DNA of 64,000 nt from Seleniibacterium sp963677135 (GTDB lineage Bacteria > Desulfobacterota > Desulfuromonadia > Desulfuromonadales > Geopsychrobacteraceae): contig CAXXLS010000005.1 of assembly GCA_963677135.2 (NCBI GenBank), positions 62,001 to 126,000 of the forward strand, read 5' to 3'. Under the pieces are notes generated by a model. That model had not been told where the DNA came from. It did not search any database and worked only from the letters and a program-made list of their open reading frames with translations. Every line of letters begins with the position of its first letter. The first letter of the stretch is position 1. The position numbers were made by a program, and so were the translations under genes. Shown here one piece after another: positions 1-7,672 of the stretch.

Positions 1-409
1 GCTCTTTCAGTGACAGGATCATTTCCAGCTGATCGGCATCGTGCGCGAGCTTCGCTTCGTGGGTCTCCCGGGCGATGTATTCGAGGGCCGTCTGCCGGTA
101 GTCATCCCCGAAGGGGAGCTGGCTGGCAAGATCTTCCACTGCTTTTTCCTCATCCACGGTGACATACTTTTTGTTGACATAGTTCAGATCACCGGTCCGT
201 GCTTCGGGAATATCGTGAAACAGGCACAACTGCAGAACCCTGGCGACGTCGGCGTTGCCGTCGAGCTGGGCCAGAGCATAACCGATCATCGCCGTCCGAA
301 AACTGTGCTCAGCGACGGACTGAGCGCCGGAACCGAGGAACTGGAATCCGGTCCGGGGGGTGCGTTTGAGCATCCCGACTTCAAACAGAAAATTGGCTAT
401 ATTTTTCAT
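1..409 (-). CDS. HD-domain phosphohydrolase (YfbR/HDDC2-like), partial
   Basis: This gene runs off the left edge, so only its first 136 codons are present. The reading frame shows an AEHS motif (His35), the metal-binding doublet His65-Asp66 in LFHDIPEA, and a later acidic AHDADQLE segment (Asp124/Asp126). This is the layout of HD-domain nucleotide phosphohydrolases of the YfbR/HDDC2 type, which remove phosphate from (deoxy)nucleoside monophosphates using a divalent metal. The ATG at 409 follows a GGGAGATGGTGGG stretch that can serve as ribosome binding site. It is divergent from the small ORF and fumC to its right. The substrate cannot be read from the fragment. Confidence 0.8.
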   Translation of the reverse strand, partial: MKNIANFLFEVGMLKRTPRTGFQFLGSGAQSVAEHSFRTAMIGYALAQLDGNADVARVLQLCLFHDIPEARTGDLNYVNKKYVTVDEEKAVEDLASQLPFGDDYRQTALEYIARETHEAKLAHDADQLEMILSLKE

Positions 410-551
410 CCCACCATCTCCCTGGGCTGGTCTCAGACAAGGGCTCAGCATACCCCGCCGACTTCCCCTTTTCAAGCCTCCTGCAATTTATCCGTACCAC
501 CATTTGCTGATCTGGATGGGGTATACTAAAATCTGACTGTAGGAGTTCATT

Positions 552-704
552 ATGGGGACCGGGGCACACACCCCCTCAGAGAACTTGATCACCCTGAGTC
601 GGGGAAAGACCATAGAGAAAAAGGTCCTGTCCGGTCATTTCCCTGCAAACAAGGAAAAGCTGATCGCCATGAGGTCAGTGCAGCCCCCTGAGCCTCACCG
701 TTAG
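552..704 (+). CDS. possible 50-residue small protein
   Basis: A 50-codon open frame starts with ATG at 552, about 6 bases after a good Shine-Dalgarno (TAGGAG, 540-545), and ends with TAG at 702-704. A TATACT box at 522-527 could be the -10 of its promoter. The predicted peptide is basic and contains no cysteine pair, signal peptide or membrane segment. I recognise no family. It ends 69 bases before fumC, so it could instead be a leader ORF of the fumC transcript or chance. Support is only the ribosome binding site and the box. Confidence 0.3.
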   Translation: MGTGAHTPSENLITLSRGKTIEKKVLSGHFPANKEKLIAMRSVQPPEPHR

Positions 705-773
705 CAACCGCCTCGGCGACGCGGTGACCAAAAGTTCGAACCAGCCACACACGCATAGAAAGGACGTTCACAT

Positions 774-2162
774 ATGACCAACTTCAGGATTGAAAAAGAT
801 TCTCTGGGCGAAATGAAGGTCCCTGAAGAGGCCCTCTACGGGGCCCAGACGGCTCGGGCCGTGGCCAATTTTCCGGTCTCGGGCATCCCGCTGCCACAGC
901 CGATGCTGCGCGCCCTCGGGTTATTAAAAAAGCATGCGGCCGGGACCAATGCCAGCCTCGGCCTGCTGTCCCAGGAACTGGCGGAGGCCATCGCGCAAGC
1001 GGCAACCGAAGTCATCGAGGGGAAATGGGACAGCCAGTTCCCCGTCGACATATTCCAGACCGGATCGGGAACCAGCAGCAACATGAACACCAACGAAGTT
1101 GTCGCCAACCGTGCCGCCCAGCTGCTGGGGCAACCGATCGGCAGCAAGGCCGTACATCCCAACGACCATGTCAACATGGGCCAGTCGAGCAATGACGTCT
1201 TTCCCAGCGCGATCCATATCGCCTGTGCCGAGCAACTCCACAAAAGCCTGCTCCCGGCCCTTGAACAACTGCTTCAGCAGTTTGCGGAAAAATCTGAACA
1301 ATTCAAGGATGTCCTGAAAATCGGCCGCACCCACCTGCAGGACGCAACCCCGGTCAGGCTCGGCCAGGTCTTTTCCGGCTACGCCCGCCAGGTCGAACTG
1401 GCCCATGAGCGGCTGAGCGTGGCTTCCAGCGGCCTCTACGAGCTGCCCCTGGGGGGCACGGCAGTCGGAACCGGGATCAATACCCATCCGGAGTTCGCTT
1501 CCCGGACCATTGCCGCGATCGCCCGCGAAACCTGCCTGCCCTTCCGGGAAGCAGGCAACCATTTTGAAGCCCAGGGAGCCAAAGACGCCCTGGTGACCAC
1601 CAGCTGCAGTCTGAAAAGCTGTGCCGTCAGCCTCTTCAAGATTGCCAACGACATTCGTTTCCTGGCCAGCGGACCGCGCTGCGGCATCGGAGAACTGATC
1701 CTGCCGGCGGTCCAGCCGGGCAGCTCGATCATGCCCGGAAAAATCAACCCGGTCATGGCCGAATCGCTGATGCAGGTGTGCGCCCAGGTTTTCGGCAATG
1801 ACGCAACCATCGCCCTGTCCGGCCTGTCGGGAAACTTTGAACTGAATGTGATGATGCCGGTGATGGCCCACAATATTCTGCAGAGCATCGAACTGCTCAG
1901 CAATGGCATCAGGGTTTTCGATGAAAAGTGCCTGGCCGGTCTCCAGGCCGACCAGCAACGCTGCAGCGACCTGCTGGAACAAAGCCTGGCCCTGGTCACG
2001 GCTCTGGTCCCTGAAATCGGTTACGACCGTTCGGCAGAACTGGCAAAAGAAGCCCACAAGACGGGCAAGACATTGAGGGAACTTGCGTTACGTGATGGGA
2101 TAGATGCAGAGGTGCTGGATAAACTACTTGATCCAGAGGCGATGACTCATCCACTGGGTTAA
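774..2162 (+). CDS. fumC: class II fumarate hydratase (fumarase C)
   Basis: It catalyses reversible hydration of fumarate to L-malate in the citric acid cycle, in the cytoplasm. The 462-residue product has the usual length. It carries the conserved HPNDHVN segment near residue 126, the GTAVGTG loop, and the superfamily signature GSSIMPGKINP near residue 318 containing the catalytic serine loop. Class II enzymes are iron-free homotetramers. The ATG at 774 has an AAAGGA ribosome binding site about 10 bases upstream. No partner gene is linked; a 14-bp hairpin follows directly. Aspartase and argininosuccinate lyase are relatives, but the signature and overall similarity favour fumarase. Confidence 0.95.
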   Translation: MTNFRIEKDSLGEMKVPEEALYGAQTARAVANFPVSGIPLPQPMLRALGLLKKHAAGTNASLGLLSQELAEAIAQAATEVIEGKWDSQFPVDIFQTGSGTSSNMNTNEVVANRAAQLLGQPIGSKAVHPNDHVNMGQSSNDVFPSAIHIACAEQLHKSLLPALEQLLQQFAEKSEQFKDVLKIGRTHLQDATPVRLGQVFSGYARQVELAHERLSVASSGLYELPLGGTAVGTGINTHPEFASRTIAAIARETCLPFREAGNHFEAQGAKDALVTTSCSLKSCAVSLFKIANDIRFLASGPRCGIGELILPAVQPGSSIMPGKINPVMAESLMQVCAQVFGNDATIALSGLSGNFELNVMMPVMAHNILQSIELLSNGIRVFDEKCLAGLQADQQRCSDLLEQSLALVTALVPEIGYDRSAELAKEAHKTGKTLRELALRDGIDAEVLDKLLDPEAMTHPLG

Positions 2163-2168
2163 AATTAA

Positions 2169-2202
2169 CATGTTCCCCGATTCATTGAAATCGGGGAACA
2201 TG
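2169..2202 (+). terminator. strong hairpin after fumC
   Basis: CATGTTCCCCGATT (2169-2182) pairs perfectly over 14 bp with 2189-2202 around a 6-base loop, beginning 7 bases after the fumC stop. There is no T-run after it, so it may be an mRNA-stabilising stem or a Rho-assisted terminator rather than a classic intrinsic one. Confidence 0.5.
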
Positions 2203-2324
2203 AAGAACATAAAACACGTGGCAGCCTTAACTTCTGCCGCAGCCCCTTGCCCGTTTATGCGCAGCATATCGGGCTGTCAGTTAATTACTTTACAACATCC
2301 TTCAAGCGTAGTTCGTTTCAACTC

Positions 2325-2666
2325 TCGTCAGTTTTTTTGACTTTCAGCGCTTTCTTTTGGTTCGTTTTCTTTAGCGCTTGAAAGAAAATGAACCCGGCTG
2401 CCGGGCCGGGACCCGGCGATCTTAGGATAGTGTTATGATTTTAAGGTTGGCTGTTAAAAGAAACTGCCAAAAGAAGAGTCGCAGAGTCTCGCCCCTGCAG
2501 GCGACGTACTATTTTTCACAATCAAGCTAAAAATAGTAAGCACAAAAAGCCCTCTTTATATGTCCGTACTCGATTGCCGCTTCTTCAATGAATTCACCAG
2601 CAAATGATTACCGGCCAGACGGCCAAAATCACGCCTGATGGCCAGGACCGAAATGCCTGCGGCATA
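2325..2666. repeat. direct repeat copy A (~340 bp), left of the two-gene island
   Basis: This segment recurs at 3826-4170, roughly 90% identical by eye and offset by about 1501 bases. It begins with an inverted pair (CTTTCAGCGCT ... AGCGCTTGAAAG) enclosing a TTCTTTTGGTTCG stretch, followed by a GC-rich hairpin around GCCGGGCCGGGACCCGGC. Further in, a stem at 2505-2516/2529-2540 pairs TACTATTTTT with AAAAATAGTA around a conserved CACAATCA loop. It ends near a GGCCAGACGGCC inverted repeat. There is no credible ORF. The TTTCTTTTGGTTCG part resembles dispersed intergenic repeats of other proteobacterial genomes. The rest of the gap (2203-2324 and 2667-2776) shows nothing clear. Confidence 0.85.
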
Positions 2667-2776
2667 AAATCAAATGAAACAAGAAAATTCAGGTTTATGT
2701 CAGACATTGAAAATACAATAATTTTCAGTCGATTGGGACCTGACATTAAAACCTAAAAACAAAGGCAAATGAAAAG

Positions 2777-3157
2777 ATGGCAAACATGACGTTTAAAAGA
2801 AACAGCGGCATTTTATCATGGGCAGGAAAAGGTCGTTGGGACGCAGTAAGTGGCCCTCATGGGAAAGGAAAACTCGAACCCGGTCTTTACAAAGTAGGTC
2901 GCAGAGAGGTCTCTCAGTATACAACTAAAATTGGAGCTGGATTCAGGGACAGTAGCGGCAAAGGATTTTTTATTCCAATTTATCCTCAGTTCACGACGTC
3001 CCGCGGTAAGGACGGCAGACTTGGTATTCATCCTGATGGCAATATTTATGGAACAAACGGCTGCATAGGAATCCGCTCAAATGCAAAATCATTTTATGAT
3101 TTTATCGCAGCATCCTCAGCGGATACAAAGCTTAGCTTGGAGGTATTGGACCAATGA
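2777..3157 (+). CDS. small L,D-transpeptidase-like (Tlde1/DUF2778-like) protein
   Basis: The 126-residue product has a HPDG...GTNGCIGI motif with His85 and Cys96. This matches the compact catalytic His/Cys arrangement of Tlde1-type L,D-transpeptidase-like proteins, where the two residues are about ten apart, rather than the longer spacing of standard YkuD enzymes. Known relatives cut or exchange the peptide stems of peptidoglycan and include antibacterial type VI effectors. It has no signal peptide, so it would need an export route or delivery to reach the wall. The downstream gene overlaps it by 4 bases and encodes an exported protein, as in effector-immunity pairs. Base composition is clearly more AT-rich than its neighbours, suggesting transfer. 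The toxin role is inference; it could instead be a phage- or housekeeping-derived wall enzyme. Confidence 0.7.
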   Translation: MANMTFKRNSGILSWAGKGRWDAVSGPHGKGKLEPGLYKVGRREVSQYTTKIGAGFRDSSGKGFFIPIYPQFTTSRGKDGRLGIHPDGNIYGTNGCIGIRSNAKSFYDFIAASSADTKLSLEVLDQ

Positions 3158-3627
3158 ATATTTTCAAGCTTCTATTAAGGATATCCATTCTCACATCACT
3201 AGCCATTCCCGCATATGCCGTCAATAATTCATTATATTTTCAGTTTCGTGATAACGCGGAAAATCACTATTCATCTTCCAGTCTCAGCAACGATTTTAAA
3301 AAAGCTTATGGCATTAACTACCAACCTGGGCTTGTGCTGATTCAAACAGATAAAAATGATGATTACAGATTTAAAGCTCAAAGCGATATCTTAGCGCATA
3401 TAGATGACATTGAAGAGCGAGGCCTTATCTTTATCGACTATTGCTCAGATGGCAACTGCCATGAAGGATACTATATTGCTCCAGACGAACGTCCTGAATT
3501 TTTTGTAGAAAGAGGCTTTCATGTTTACCTCATATCTCCGGAAGGGCAGTTATTGAAAGATTCGTCGAAACCTTTTTCCGCTGAGCAAATTAAATCTGTC
3601 TTTCCAAAAAGGACATCGATTCAATAA
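3154..3627 (+). CDS. exported DUF4174-like protein, candidate immunity partner
   Basis: The 157-residue product begins with a clear signal peptide (MNIFK, hydrophobic stretch, then IPAYA around residue 23), so it should act in the periplasm. The mature part ends in a segment (HVYLISPEGQLLKDSSKPFS) resembling the C-terminal half of thioredoxin-like DUF4174 domains. Two cysteines lie close together in YCSDGNCHEG. Its ATG overlaps the stop of the transpeptidase-like gene (ATGA), so the two are surely co-translated. Position, export and pairing fit a periplasmic immunity protein, but no immunity family is recognised and this is inference. Codon use is AT-rich like its partner. Confidence 0.65.
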   Translation: MNIFKLLLRISILTSLAIPAYAVNNSLYFQFRDNAENHYSSSSLSNDFKKAYGINYQPGLVLIQTDKNDDYRFKAQSDILAHIDDIEERGLIFIDYCSDGNCHEGYYIAPDERPEFFVERGFHVYLISPEGQLLKDSSKPFSAEQIKSVFPKRTSIQ

Positions 3628-3682
3628 TATCTGACTGAAGCTTAGGCCGTAAAAGACTACGGCATGATCTTATGAAACAAGA

Positions 3683-3712
3683 GGAATCCCCGGTGAGATC
3701 CTTCGGGGATCC
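3683..3712 (+). terminator. possible terminator hairpin after the two-gene island
   Basis: ATCCCCG (3686-3692) can pair with CGGGGAT (3704-3710) around an 11-base loop, 58 bases after the preceding stop. Only a weak TTTATT follows. The remainder up to the repeat at 3826 shows nothing clear. Confidence 0.35.
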
Positions 3713-3825
3713 ATGTTTATTCAGCCCTTAGTTTTATAAAATTTGTCTCTGCCCAGTTAAATGCGAAGCATTTTGGCCGACTGTGCTTACTCCTGGCACC
3801 AACAAACAGTAGTCTGACTCTGTTA

Positions 3826-4170
3826 TCGTCAGATCTTTTGACTTTCAGCGCTTTCTTTTGGTTCGTTTTCTTTAGCGCTTGAAAGAAAATGAACCCGGCT
3901 GCCGGGCCGGGACCCGGCGATCTTAGGATAGTGTTATGATTTTAAGGTTGGCTTTTAAAAGAAACTGCCAAAAGAAGGGTCGCAGGGTCTCGCCCCTGCA
4001 GGCGACTGGCTTTTTGTCACAATCAGGCCACAAAAAGTCAGCAAAAAAGGCCCTCTTTATTTGTCCGTACGCGAGCACCGCGTCTTCAATGAATCCACCA
4101 GCAAAGGATTAGCCGGCCAGACGGCCAAAATCACGCCTGATTGGCCAGAACCGCACATGCCTCCGGCATG
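3826..4170. repeat. direct repeat copy B (~340 bp), right of the two-gene island
   Basis: Second copy of the 2325-2666 repeat in the same orientation. Its stem at 4006-4017/4030-4041 reads CTGGCTTTTTGT against ACAAAAAGTCAG. This differs in sequence from copy A but still pairs, with one G-T wobble and the same CACAATCA loop start. The copy ends about 50 bases before the 3' end of the convergent rnd gene. The two copies bracket the AT-rich gene pair and could have mediated its gain by recombination. Confidence 0.85.
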
Positions 4171-4222
4171 ACAATCATTGAAAAGAAAACAGCCCCTTAA
4201 AGCCAAAGATATTTGTTGGCGA

Positions 4223-5347
4223 TCAATTAACCACCTTCAAAATAGCCTCTCCAAACTCCTTGGCCTGCCAGTTCTTCAACAACGCCATCGCTTCCAGCTC
4301 ATCACGATTACGCGGCTGACGCTTAGCGATCTCTTCCAAAGTTGCGTTATTGATCAGCACACCGGGATCAAGCTCCAACCTCCGGGCGGCCTTTTTGCGC
4401 CATTCCTTTAACAGGTTGAGGCGCCTTTCAACCTCGGGATCTTTTTGCAGCCTCGGCTTACGGGGATAGTGCGGCAGATCACCATCCGGAACCTCCAGAC
4501 CCTGAGCGACGGCGGCGACGAGTTTCCCGCCATAGCGTTGAGCAAGCCGGGGCGGCATCCCCTCAACCTGCTCCAGATCCTTGCGTCCTCGCGGCATAAC
4601 CCGGGCGATGTCCAGGACCTGTTTATTACCGATCACTTTATAGAGAGGGCAATCACGCCGCCGGGCTTCAAGATCACGCCACCGCAGCAGGCTTTCCAGC
4701 ACGGCAAGCTGTCGGGGCTTCAGGGTTCCGGCCCCCTTGAAGCGCAGAAATTCCGGGCCTTCGTGAACTGAAAAACGGGCATTTTCAAGGATTTCAAACT
4801 CCTCCTGCACCCATTCGAGGCGCCCTTTTTCGATCAGTTTTTCCTCCAGGATATCCGCCAGGCGCTGGAGATGGCGGGTGTCCTCAGCGGCATAGCGGAT
4901 CATTCCTTCCGTCAACGGCCGTAAGGTCCAATCGGCACGCTGATACTTTTTATCCAGTTCAATCCCGAAATATTTGCGCAGCATGTCAGCCAACCCGAAA
5001 CGTTCCTCGCCGACAAACTGGCTGGAAATCATGGTATCGAACAGACCTGTTATCTGGATATCAAAATCACGGGCCAGGCACCGGATGTCATAGTCAGCGG
5101 CATGAAACAGTTTGCGGACCTGCGGATCGGCCAGGACCGGCTTAAGGGGGGTCAGGTCGGCCTCTGGCGACAGAGGATCGATCAATACCGTTTGCTCCGC
5201 GGTGGTGAATTGCAGCAGGCAGACCTGCTCATGGTAATGGTGCATGGAATCAGCTTCCAGGTCGACGGCGATAACCGGAAACTTTTCGAGGTGCCGTGCA
5301 AAATCGGCAATGTCATCGGTGGTGGTCAGGATGGGAGATAAAGACAT
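4223..5347 (-). CDS. rnd: ribonuclease D
   Basis: A 3'-5' exoribonuclease for tRNA and small-RNA 3' ends. The 374-residue product opens with a DEDD-type exonuclease domain: AVDLEADS (Asp29, Glu31), a central FHAADYDIRCL motif, and YAAEDTRHL with the tyrosine-plus-aspartate pattern of the DEDDy group near residue 155. An HRDC-type helical domain follows around residues 210-290, with a second helical segment to the C terminus. This is the RNase D architecture at normal length. Its ATG at 5347 directly abuts the mutY stop, so it is the last gene of the hisC-mutY-rnd run. Transcription converges with the repeat-flanked island. Confidence 0.9.
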   Translation of the reverse strand: MSLSPILTTTDDIADFARHLEKFPVIAVDLEADSMHHYHEQVCLLQFTTAEQTVLIDPLSPEADLTPLKPVLADPQVRKLFHAADYDIRCLARDFDIQITGLFDTMISSQFVGEERFGLADMLRKYFGIELDKKYQRADWTLRPLTEGMIRYAAEDTRHLQRLADILEEKLIEKGRLEWVQEEFEILENARFSVHEGPEFLRFKGAGTLKPRQLAVLESLLRWRDLEARRRDCPLYKVIGNKQVLDIARVMPRGRKDLEQVEGMPPRLAQRYGGKLVAAVAQGLEVPDGDLPHYPRKPRLQKDPEVERRLNLLKEWRKKAARRLELDPGVLINNATLEEIAKRQPRNRDELEAMALLKNWQAKEFGEAILKVVN

Positions 5348-6421
5348 TCAAACTCCGTAATTCAATAATTTTTCGAGGACCTTTTTATGGGCCCCGTGGA
5401 AAGCGAGGGCACCGAGATCTGCACGCGGCTGCCAGCAGCCAGCTCCCTCGGCGACTCCGGGCATCTGCTCGCAGGCCAGGTAATAGATCAACGATTCCAG
5501 GCGAAAATGACTGTAGACGTGACGAACTTCTCCAAGAGGTTCAGCGACTCCCGGCATTTCGAAATCCTGCTGCAACTGCCTGATTCCGGCGGCAGGATCC
5601 TGGCTTTCCGCCAGAGTCAGGCAGGGAAATTCCCACAACCCCCCCAGGAAACCCTCTGCGGCACGACGCCGGGTCAGAACATGACCGCCCTGTTCAACCA
5701 GCAGGACGACCTCCCTCCGGGTCGGTATTTTTTTGGCTGGCGGCCTGACCGGCAGCTGCTGCTCAAGTCCCTGGGCCCTGGCCCGGCAGAGGCCGGCAAG
5801 GGGGCACTCGTCGCACCCGGGTTGGCGGGGCGTACAGAGGGTCGCGCCAAAATCCATGATCGCCTGAGTGTAATCATGAACCCGCCATTCGGGCGTCAGG
5901 GCTTCGGCCCACAGCCAGAGCTGTTTTTCCGCACGCGCGGACCGGGGCGGCTCCTGCCAGGCCAGCAACCGGCACAGAACCCGCCTGACGTTGCCGTCCA
6001 GAATCGGCGCATGCCTGTCGAAAGCCAGGGCGGCAATGGCTCCGGCGGTGGATCGACCGATCCCCGGCAGTTTCTGCAACTGGTCCGGCTCGGCGGGGAA
6101 GACTCCGTTATAGTCCTCAACCACTTTCCGGGCGGCCGCGTGAAGATTGCGGGCCCGCGAATAGTAGCCCAGCCCGGCCCACAGATCGATGACCGCCTCC
6201 AGAGGCGCCGCAGCCAGCTGTTCTACGGTCGGAAAATTTTCAAGAAACCGCTGATAATAACCGATCACCGCGGCAACCGTCGTCTGCTGCAGCATGATCT
6301 CGGACAACCAGATCCGGTAGGGATCGCGGGTATTCCGCCAGGGCAGGTCTCGCCCCTGGCGATCGTACCAATCCAGCAGGCGCCGGGCACATTCGCCCGC
6401 ATCAAACGGCAGCTCAGCCAA
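5348..6421 (-). CDS. mutY: A/G-specific adenine glycosylase MutY
   Basis: It removes adenine mispaired with 8-oxoguanine in base-excision repair. The HhH-GPD domain is visible: LPWRNTRDPYRIWLSEIML near the start, the helix-hairpin-helix LPGIGRSTAGAIAALA, and the catalytic aspartate in ILDGNVRRVL. The iron-sulfur loop CTPRQPGCDECPLAGLC (Cys-X6-Cys-X2-Cys-X5-Cys) follows, then a NUDIX-like C-terminal domain that reads 8-oxoG. The open frame extends upstream, but that part is a shadow of hisC. I chose TTG at 6421, giving 357 residues (family norm about 350) and an 8-base overlap with the hisC end. There is no in-frame ATG between there and the domain start, so the start codon is uncertain. Confidence 0.9.
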   Translation of the reverse strand: MAELPFDAGECARRLLDWYDRQGRDLPWRNTRDPYRIWLSEIMLQQTTVAAVIGYYQRFLENFPTVEQLAAAPLEAVIDLWAGLGYYSRARNLHAAARKVVEDYNGVFPAEPDQLQKLPGIGRSTAGAIAALAFDRHAPILDGNVRRVLCRLLAWQEPPRSARAEKQLWLWAEALTPEWRVHDYTQAIMDFGATLCTPRQPGCDECPLAGLCRARAQGLEQQLPVRPPAKKIPTRREVVLLVEQGGHVLTRRRAAEGFLGGLWEFPCLTLAESQDPAAGIRQLQQDFEMPGVAEPLGEVRHVYSHFRLESLIYYLACEQMPGVAEGAGCWQPRADLGALAFHGAHKKVLEKLLNYGV

Positions 6422-7463
6422 TTTCGACCATGGCCGCCAGGGTGGTCTCCATCTCCTCACGGGTGCCGATGGTGATCCGCATCCCATGCTGCAGGAGAGG
6501 ATCCGAAAAGTAACGCACCAGGATCTTCCGCGCGTACAACGCGTCGTAAACCCGTTTACCGTTGCCGTCAGGAGGTTCGGCAAAGACGAAATTGGCGTGG
6601 GAGGGCTGGATCCTGTAACCGACCTTGCGCAGCTCGCCACAGAACCACTCGCGGGTTTCACGGACCCGGTTGACTGTCATCTGCAGATAATCCTGATCCA
6701 TGAGAGCGGCCGTCGCCGCCACCAGGGCCAGGCGGTCCAGGTGATAGTGGTCGCGGATTTTATCCAGAGCGCCGATCACCTCAGGCCGTGCAACGGCCAG
6801 GCCGAGGCGCATCCCGGCCAGGGAGTAACTCTTTGAAAAGGTCCGGGTGACCACCACGTTTTCATAATCACGCACCAGGTCCATGGCATTCAGATCGGTA
6901 AAATCGACATAGGCCTCATCCACGACCAGGATACCGCTGCAACGGGTCGCAAGTTCGGCAATGTAGCGGTTGTCGAACAGAACCCCCAGCGGCGCGTTGG
7001 GGTTGGTCAGGAAAAATATCTTGCCCTCGTAGCATGCGGGGAAATCAGCGATTTCAAGCTCGTCCGTTATGCCAAAGGTCCGGATTTTCGCACCCTGGAT
7101 TTCCGCCAGGGTCGCATAATAGGAATAGGACGGATGAACATAGGCAATCTCCTCGCCTTCCCCGGCGAAAGCCCGGATCAGGTTGTTAAGCAGTTCGTCG
7201 GAACCATTGGCCATAATCACCCAGGAGGGATCGAACCCGAACAGTTCCGCCGCCGCCTGGCGCGCATCCTTACTCCCGGCGTCCGGGTATTTTCGCAGGT
7301 TTTCACCGTCGTTCACCAGCTCGGCCATAATTGCGTCAACCACCCGGGGAGACGGCGGATAGGGATTTTCATTGGTATTGAGCTTTATCCAACCGGCGTC
7401 TTCAGGTTGATATCCGGGTACATAGCCCGCCATTTCGGCGATATTTTTTCGCAACGGCAACAT
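6414..7463 (-). CDS. hisC: histidinol-phosphate aminotransferase
   Basis: A fold-type I PLP enzyme that converts imidazole-acetol phosphate to histidinol phosphate in histidine synthesis. The 349-residue protein has the typical N-terminal LNTNENPYPPSP motif, the ANGSDELL phosphate-binding turn, NPNAPLG, and DEAYVDF. The PLP lysine lies in RTFSKSYSLAGMRLG, and a C-terminal RITIGTREEM arginine contacts the substrate. The ATG at 7463 has an AAGGAC site about 7 bases upstream. No other his gene is adjacent; it leads the hisC-mutY-rnd run. Broad-specificity relatives act on aromatic amino acids, so a second role is possible. Confidence 0.92.
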   Translation of the reverse strand: MLPLRKNIAEMAGYVPGYQPEDAGWIKLNTNENPYPPSPRVVDAIMAELVNDGENLRKYPDAGSKDARQAAAELFGFDPSWVIMANGSDELLNNLIRAFAGEGEEIAYVHPSYSYYATLAEIQGAKIRTFGITDELEIADFPACYEGKIFFLTNPNAPLGVLFDNRYIAELATRCSGILVVDEAYVDFTDLNAMDLVRDYENVVVTRTFSKSYSLAGMRLGLAVARPEVIGALDKIRDHYHLDRLALVAATAALMDQDYLQMTVNRVRETREWFCGELRKVGYRIQPSHANFVFAEPPDGNGKRVYDALYARKILVRYFSDPLLQHGMRITIGTREEMETTLAAMVEIG

Positions 7464-7514
7464 AGCTTAAGTCCTTATCTGTTCTTGTGCTGGGGTACGC
7501 AGGCACGAAGACTC

Positions 7515-7640
7515 CGGGAAAAATAGATTTTTCAACGCAGAGAATCAGAACCGCGGAGTCCGCAGAGAAGATCTCAGGTTTCGCTTAACAAAAACCGGCT
7601 TTCTCCCCGTTCTCTTCTTCTCGGCGCCTGATGCGTTGGA
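7515..7640. repeat. degenerate CGCAGAG-type intergenic repeat
   Basis: The gap between mqnC and hisC holds words such as AACGCAGAG, CGCGGAG and CGCAGAGAAG, spaced roughly 10 bases apart, with a pyrimidine-rich TTCTCTTCTTCTCGGCG tract further on. Similar words recur after hypB (from 33882) and after hypD (35440-35520). No ORF or strong hairpin is present. Confidence 0.45.
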
Positions 7641-7672
7641 AGACTCCCTTAGAGGCTTCGTGGCTATAAACA

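Noticed and set aside
2325..4170. Retron, group II intron or CRISPR as explanation of the flanking repeats
   Set aside because: There is no reverse transcriptase or cas gene, no array of short repeats and no intron-like domain; only two ~340-bp copies exist here.
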